The notes below the pieces were generated by a model. It was not told the origin of the DNA and did no database searches. It worked only from the letters and a program-made list of their open reading frames with translations. From positions 1-64,000 of the forward strand of contig JACPRD010000135.1 of NCBI GenBank assembly GCA_016190145.1: 64,000 nt of DNA, in the 5' to 3' direction. A program made the translations under genes and the position numbers. Position 1 is the first letter of the stretch. Each line of letters starts with the position of its first letter. This stretch comes from Planctomycetota bacterium (lineage in GTDB: Bacteria > Planctomycetota > MHYJ01 > WSZJ01). This document shows positions 61,396 through 64,000 of this stretch, piece after piece.

Positions 61396-61513
61396 TTGCT
61401 GCGGTTGATGCCTGTGATTCCAACTTGTCGCCGGGCGTCCCCTCCCGCAGCGGTCCCGCCGCCCGGCGCAAAACCGCCACTCACACGAGGGGACCTCCTG
61501 CTATGTTGAGGGT

Positions 61514-61873
61514 ATGCCCATGCTCCAGCCCAACCGCAAAACCGTCGCCGACTACATGGCGCTCCCGGAATTCCCCCGCGTCGAACTCATCGACAAGGAT
61601 CGCCTCGAAAAGCTGGTCAACGGCCCCCCCGACCTCGCCATCGAAGTGCTCTCCCCCCCGCACACCGAGCGGGACCGGATCGAAAAACGCGATCTCTATT
61701 TTGAGTCAGGCGTCGCGGAGTACTGGATCGCCGACCCCGAAACACACACGATCGAAGTTCGCCGAAGAGGCGAAAACGACTGGGCGATCCAGGGGGTCTA
61801 CCCCTGCGCAGAGGAGATTCCCTCGGCCCAGTTGCCGGGCGTCCGCATCCCCGTCGCGGAGATCTTCAGGTAG
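61514..61873 (+). pseudogene. Uma2/DUF820-family protein with apparent internal deletion
   Basis: KTVADYMALPEFPRVELID joins directly to KDRLEKLVNGPPDLAIEVLSPPHTERDRIEKRDLYFESGVAEYWIADPE. Confidence 0.6.
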
Positions 61874-61959
61874 CCCCGGTTCCGCGCCCGAGGAGGCACG
61901 AATCGCGGCCGCCCGAATCACGGAACGAGAAACGAGGAACGGGACGATCGTCCGCTTCT

Positions 61960-63141
61960 CTAGCGCATCACCCCCCTCGTCTTCACCTCATGCCCCGGGA
62001 ACACCGCGGCAAGATTAGCCTGCGCCTGCCGCTTCGACAGCACCTCCGCAAGAACGTCGCGATAGTCGATCGTCACGCGCAGATCCCCAGGGTCTTCGAG
62101 CTGGCCCTCCTCCATCCCCGGCCAGTCCGTCACGACGCGGCCGCCGTTCACCGCCCCGCCCATCACGTACATCACGCTCGCACGCCCGTGGTCCGTGCCG
62201 AACGCCGTGTTTTCGTACGCGCGCCGGCCGAACTCCGTCATCACGACGACCGTCGTGTGCGAGAGGTGGTCGCCCAGGTCCCGGCGGAACGCCGCCAGAC
62301 CCGAGGCAAGATCCGACTGCAGCCTGTCGAACTGCACCGCCTGCCCGAAATGCGTGTCCCAGCCCCCCAGGTCCACGCACGCCGCCTCGAGCCCCACACC
62401 CGCCTTGATCAGCCGCGCGACCGAAAGCAGCGACTCGCCGTACTCCCCTTCCGGATACTTCGCTCCCCCGGCCGGCACGTACGTCTCGCCGCGCATCCTC
62501 TCCAGCGTTCCCAGCACCTCCAGGCTCTGCTTCCCCGCCCGCGACAGGTCCGCGTCCGCCTGCCCGTAGAGCCGGTCGAGCGCGGCGGACAGCGCCGCCT
62601 GCGACGTCGCGTTCCGCCCGAGGTGGAATTCGTCGAACGACTCCAGCGCCATCGCGACGGGCGCGCCGCGAAGAGACTCCGGCAGCGTCGGCCCGAGCCC
62701 GACCGCCATGAGCGGCGTCCGCGCCTCCGCCGGACGCAGCTGCAGGTGCCGCGCCAGCCAGCCGCCCGAAACCCCCGTCTCGAGCGACACGGCCCGCTCC
62801 ATCAGGTCCTGCGCCTCAAAATGCGACCGCGTCTGGTCGTCGCTTCCCACCGCGTGCACCACCGCCAGCACTTTCTCGTCCCACAGCTCCTTCATCGGCG
62901 CGAGCGCCGGGTTCAGCGCGAACTTCCCGTCGAGGTTGATCGTCTTCCCGCCCGGCTGGTCCGGCCGCGCGACGCCGAGCGTCGGGCGCAGCCGGTAGTA
63001 GGGTTTCTCGAGGAAGGGCACGACCATGTTCAGCCCGTCGGCGCCGCCGCGGAGGAAAATGCAGACGAGCGTGTCCTTCGCGGGACGGGCGGCGTTCGTG
63101 TCGAACACGACGCGAAGGAAGTTTCTGCGGGTCAGGATCAT
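61960..63141 (-). CDS. DUF1501-family protein
   Basis: RRNFLRVVFDTNAARPAKDTLVCIFLRGGADGLNMVVPF; VVVMTEFGRRAYEN...DHGRASVMYVMGG. Confidence 0.9.
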   Translation of the reverse strand: MILTRRNFLRVVFDTNAARPAKDTLVCIFLRGGADGLNMVVPFLEKPYYRLRPTLGVARPDQPGGKTINLDGKFALNPALAPMKELWDEKVLAVVHAVGSDDQTRSHFEAQDLMERAVSLETGVSGGWLARHLQLRPAEARTPLMAVGLGPTLPESLRGAPVAMALESFDEFHLGRNATSQAALSAALDRLYGQADADLSRAGKQSLEVLGTLERMRGETYVPAGGAKYPEGEYGESLLSVARLIKAGVGLEAACVDLGGWDTHFGQAVQFDRLQSDLASGLAAFRRDLGDHLSHTTVVVMTEFGRRAYENTAFGTDHGRASVMYVMGGAVNGGRVVTDWPGMEEGQLEDPGDLRVTIDYRDVLAEVLSKRQAQANLAAVFPGHEVKTRGVMR

Positions 63142-63142
63142 C

Positions 63143-64000
63143 TCAACACCTCTGAAATCCGGGCGACGCCAGGATCAGGCCGACGGCTTCCTGCTTCTTG
63201 TTCCAGTCGGCGAGCGGCGAAGCGGCCAGGTACGCGGCCACCGCTTCCTTTTCCACCGGAAGCCCCTCCCGGCCCATCAGGTGTCGAAGGAAGAACGGCG
63301 TGGGATCGCCCGCCGGAGCGCCCATGGCCTTCGCGAGTTCGGCGAGCTTGACCGACGTGCCGCCGATCGATCCCGTGAGGAGGGCGAGGGCGAAGTTCCA
63401 GCGCCAGAGAAGGGTTCCGAGCCAGGGCATGGCCTCGTCGGGGTAGCCGTCGGGCGTGGGGTGCTGGAACGGCGCCTGTCCCATCGCGCCGAGGTAGCGG
63501 AGCAGTCCCGGGCTCGCATTCGTGTCGGCGCCCACGGCGCGGAGGGCGGAAACGACGAACCGGAAGGGGCGCTTGAGTTTCCGGCCTTTGGACGCCTTGA
63601 ACTCGTCGCTCTTCAGGAGCGCGCGGAGCACGTCCCTGATGTCCCCGTTGCTTCCGGCGAACGCCTGCGCGACCTTTTCGACGGCCGACTTCGGCGGGTC
63701 GTCGCTCACGAACCGCCGGCAGAGCTTCTCCGCGATGTACCGCGCCGTGCTCGCGTGGCCGCAGACGATGTCGAGCACGCGCTCGAGATCCTGCTCCTTC
63801 AGCCCGGCGGGAATCCGGTGGCCGAGCACGGTCTTCTCGCCGTCGTCGTGTTCGCCCGGGTGGAATTCGACCTTCGCCTTCATCCACTGCCCCTTGTGCC
63901 GGCACCCCCATCCGGTGAGGCAGCGCGCCACCTCCATCACGTCCCTCTGCGTGTATCCCCCGCGCACGCCCAGCGTGTGCAGCTCGAGCAGCTCCCGCGC
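63143..64000 (-). CDS. DUF1800-family protein, 5' end outside the window
   Basis: ARELLELHTLGVRGGYTQRDVMEVARCLTGW; frame open to window end. Confidence 0.88.
   Translation of the reverse strand, partial: ARELLELHTLGVRGGYTQRDVMEVARCLTGWGCRHKGQWMKAKVEFHPGEHDDGEKTVLGHRIPAGLKEQDLERVLDIVCGHASTARYIAEKLCRRFVSDDPPKSAVEKVAQAFAGSNGDIRDVLRALLKSDEFKASKGRKLKRPFRFVVSALRAVGADTNASPGLLRYLGAMGQAPFQHPTPDGYPDEAMPWLGTLLWRWNFALALLTGSIGGTSVKLAELAKAMGAPAGDPTPFFLRHLMGREGLPVEKEAVAAYLAASPLADWNKKQEAVGLILASPGFQRC

Overview
High-GC bacterial window, gene-dense on both strands. The gene content (DUF1501/DUF1800 pair, kinase-SUMF1 fusion, zinc-ribbon kinase-TPR, FG-GAP proteins) suggests a Planctomycetota-like genome; that lineage call is inference. 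The main feature is a probable 12.3-kb operon (25456-37743): TetR, radical SAM/SPASM protein, tungsten AOR-family oxidoreductase, Fe-S protein, CCG-domain protein, double HdrA, MvhD, NuoE, NuoF and NuoG-like subunits. From the AOR onward this is the gene order of the class II (W/Se) benzoyl-CoA reductase complex bamBCDEFGHI. The supplied ORF track breaks HdrA/BamE and MvhD/BamF at in-frame TGA codons that replace a conserved Cys of a CxxC motif, so both are probable selenoproteins. Three more genes have an in-frame TGA next to a Cys: a thioredoxin-like protein (UxxC), a small secreted protein (UC just after the signal peptide) and an FG-GAP repeat protein (UC). All five TGAs are followed by a possible SECIS-like hairpin whose apical loop starts 20-32 nt downstream; I folded these by eye only. 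Other observations: several near-leaderless promoters (TAnnAT 7-9 nt before ATG), a palindromic operator candidate before the TetR gene, two orphan TPR tails of STAND-type regulators, toxin-antitoxin loci (one with a nonsense mutation), decayed/chimeric ORFs, a tandem paralog pair in which one copy lost its Cys residues, and 7-bp GTTCGGM repeats. I saw no rRNA, tRNA, CRISPR array or transposase.
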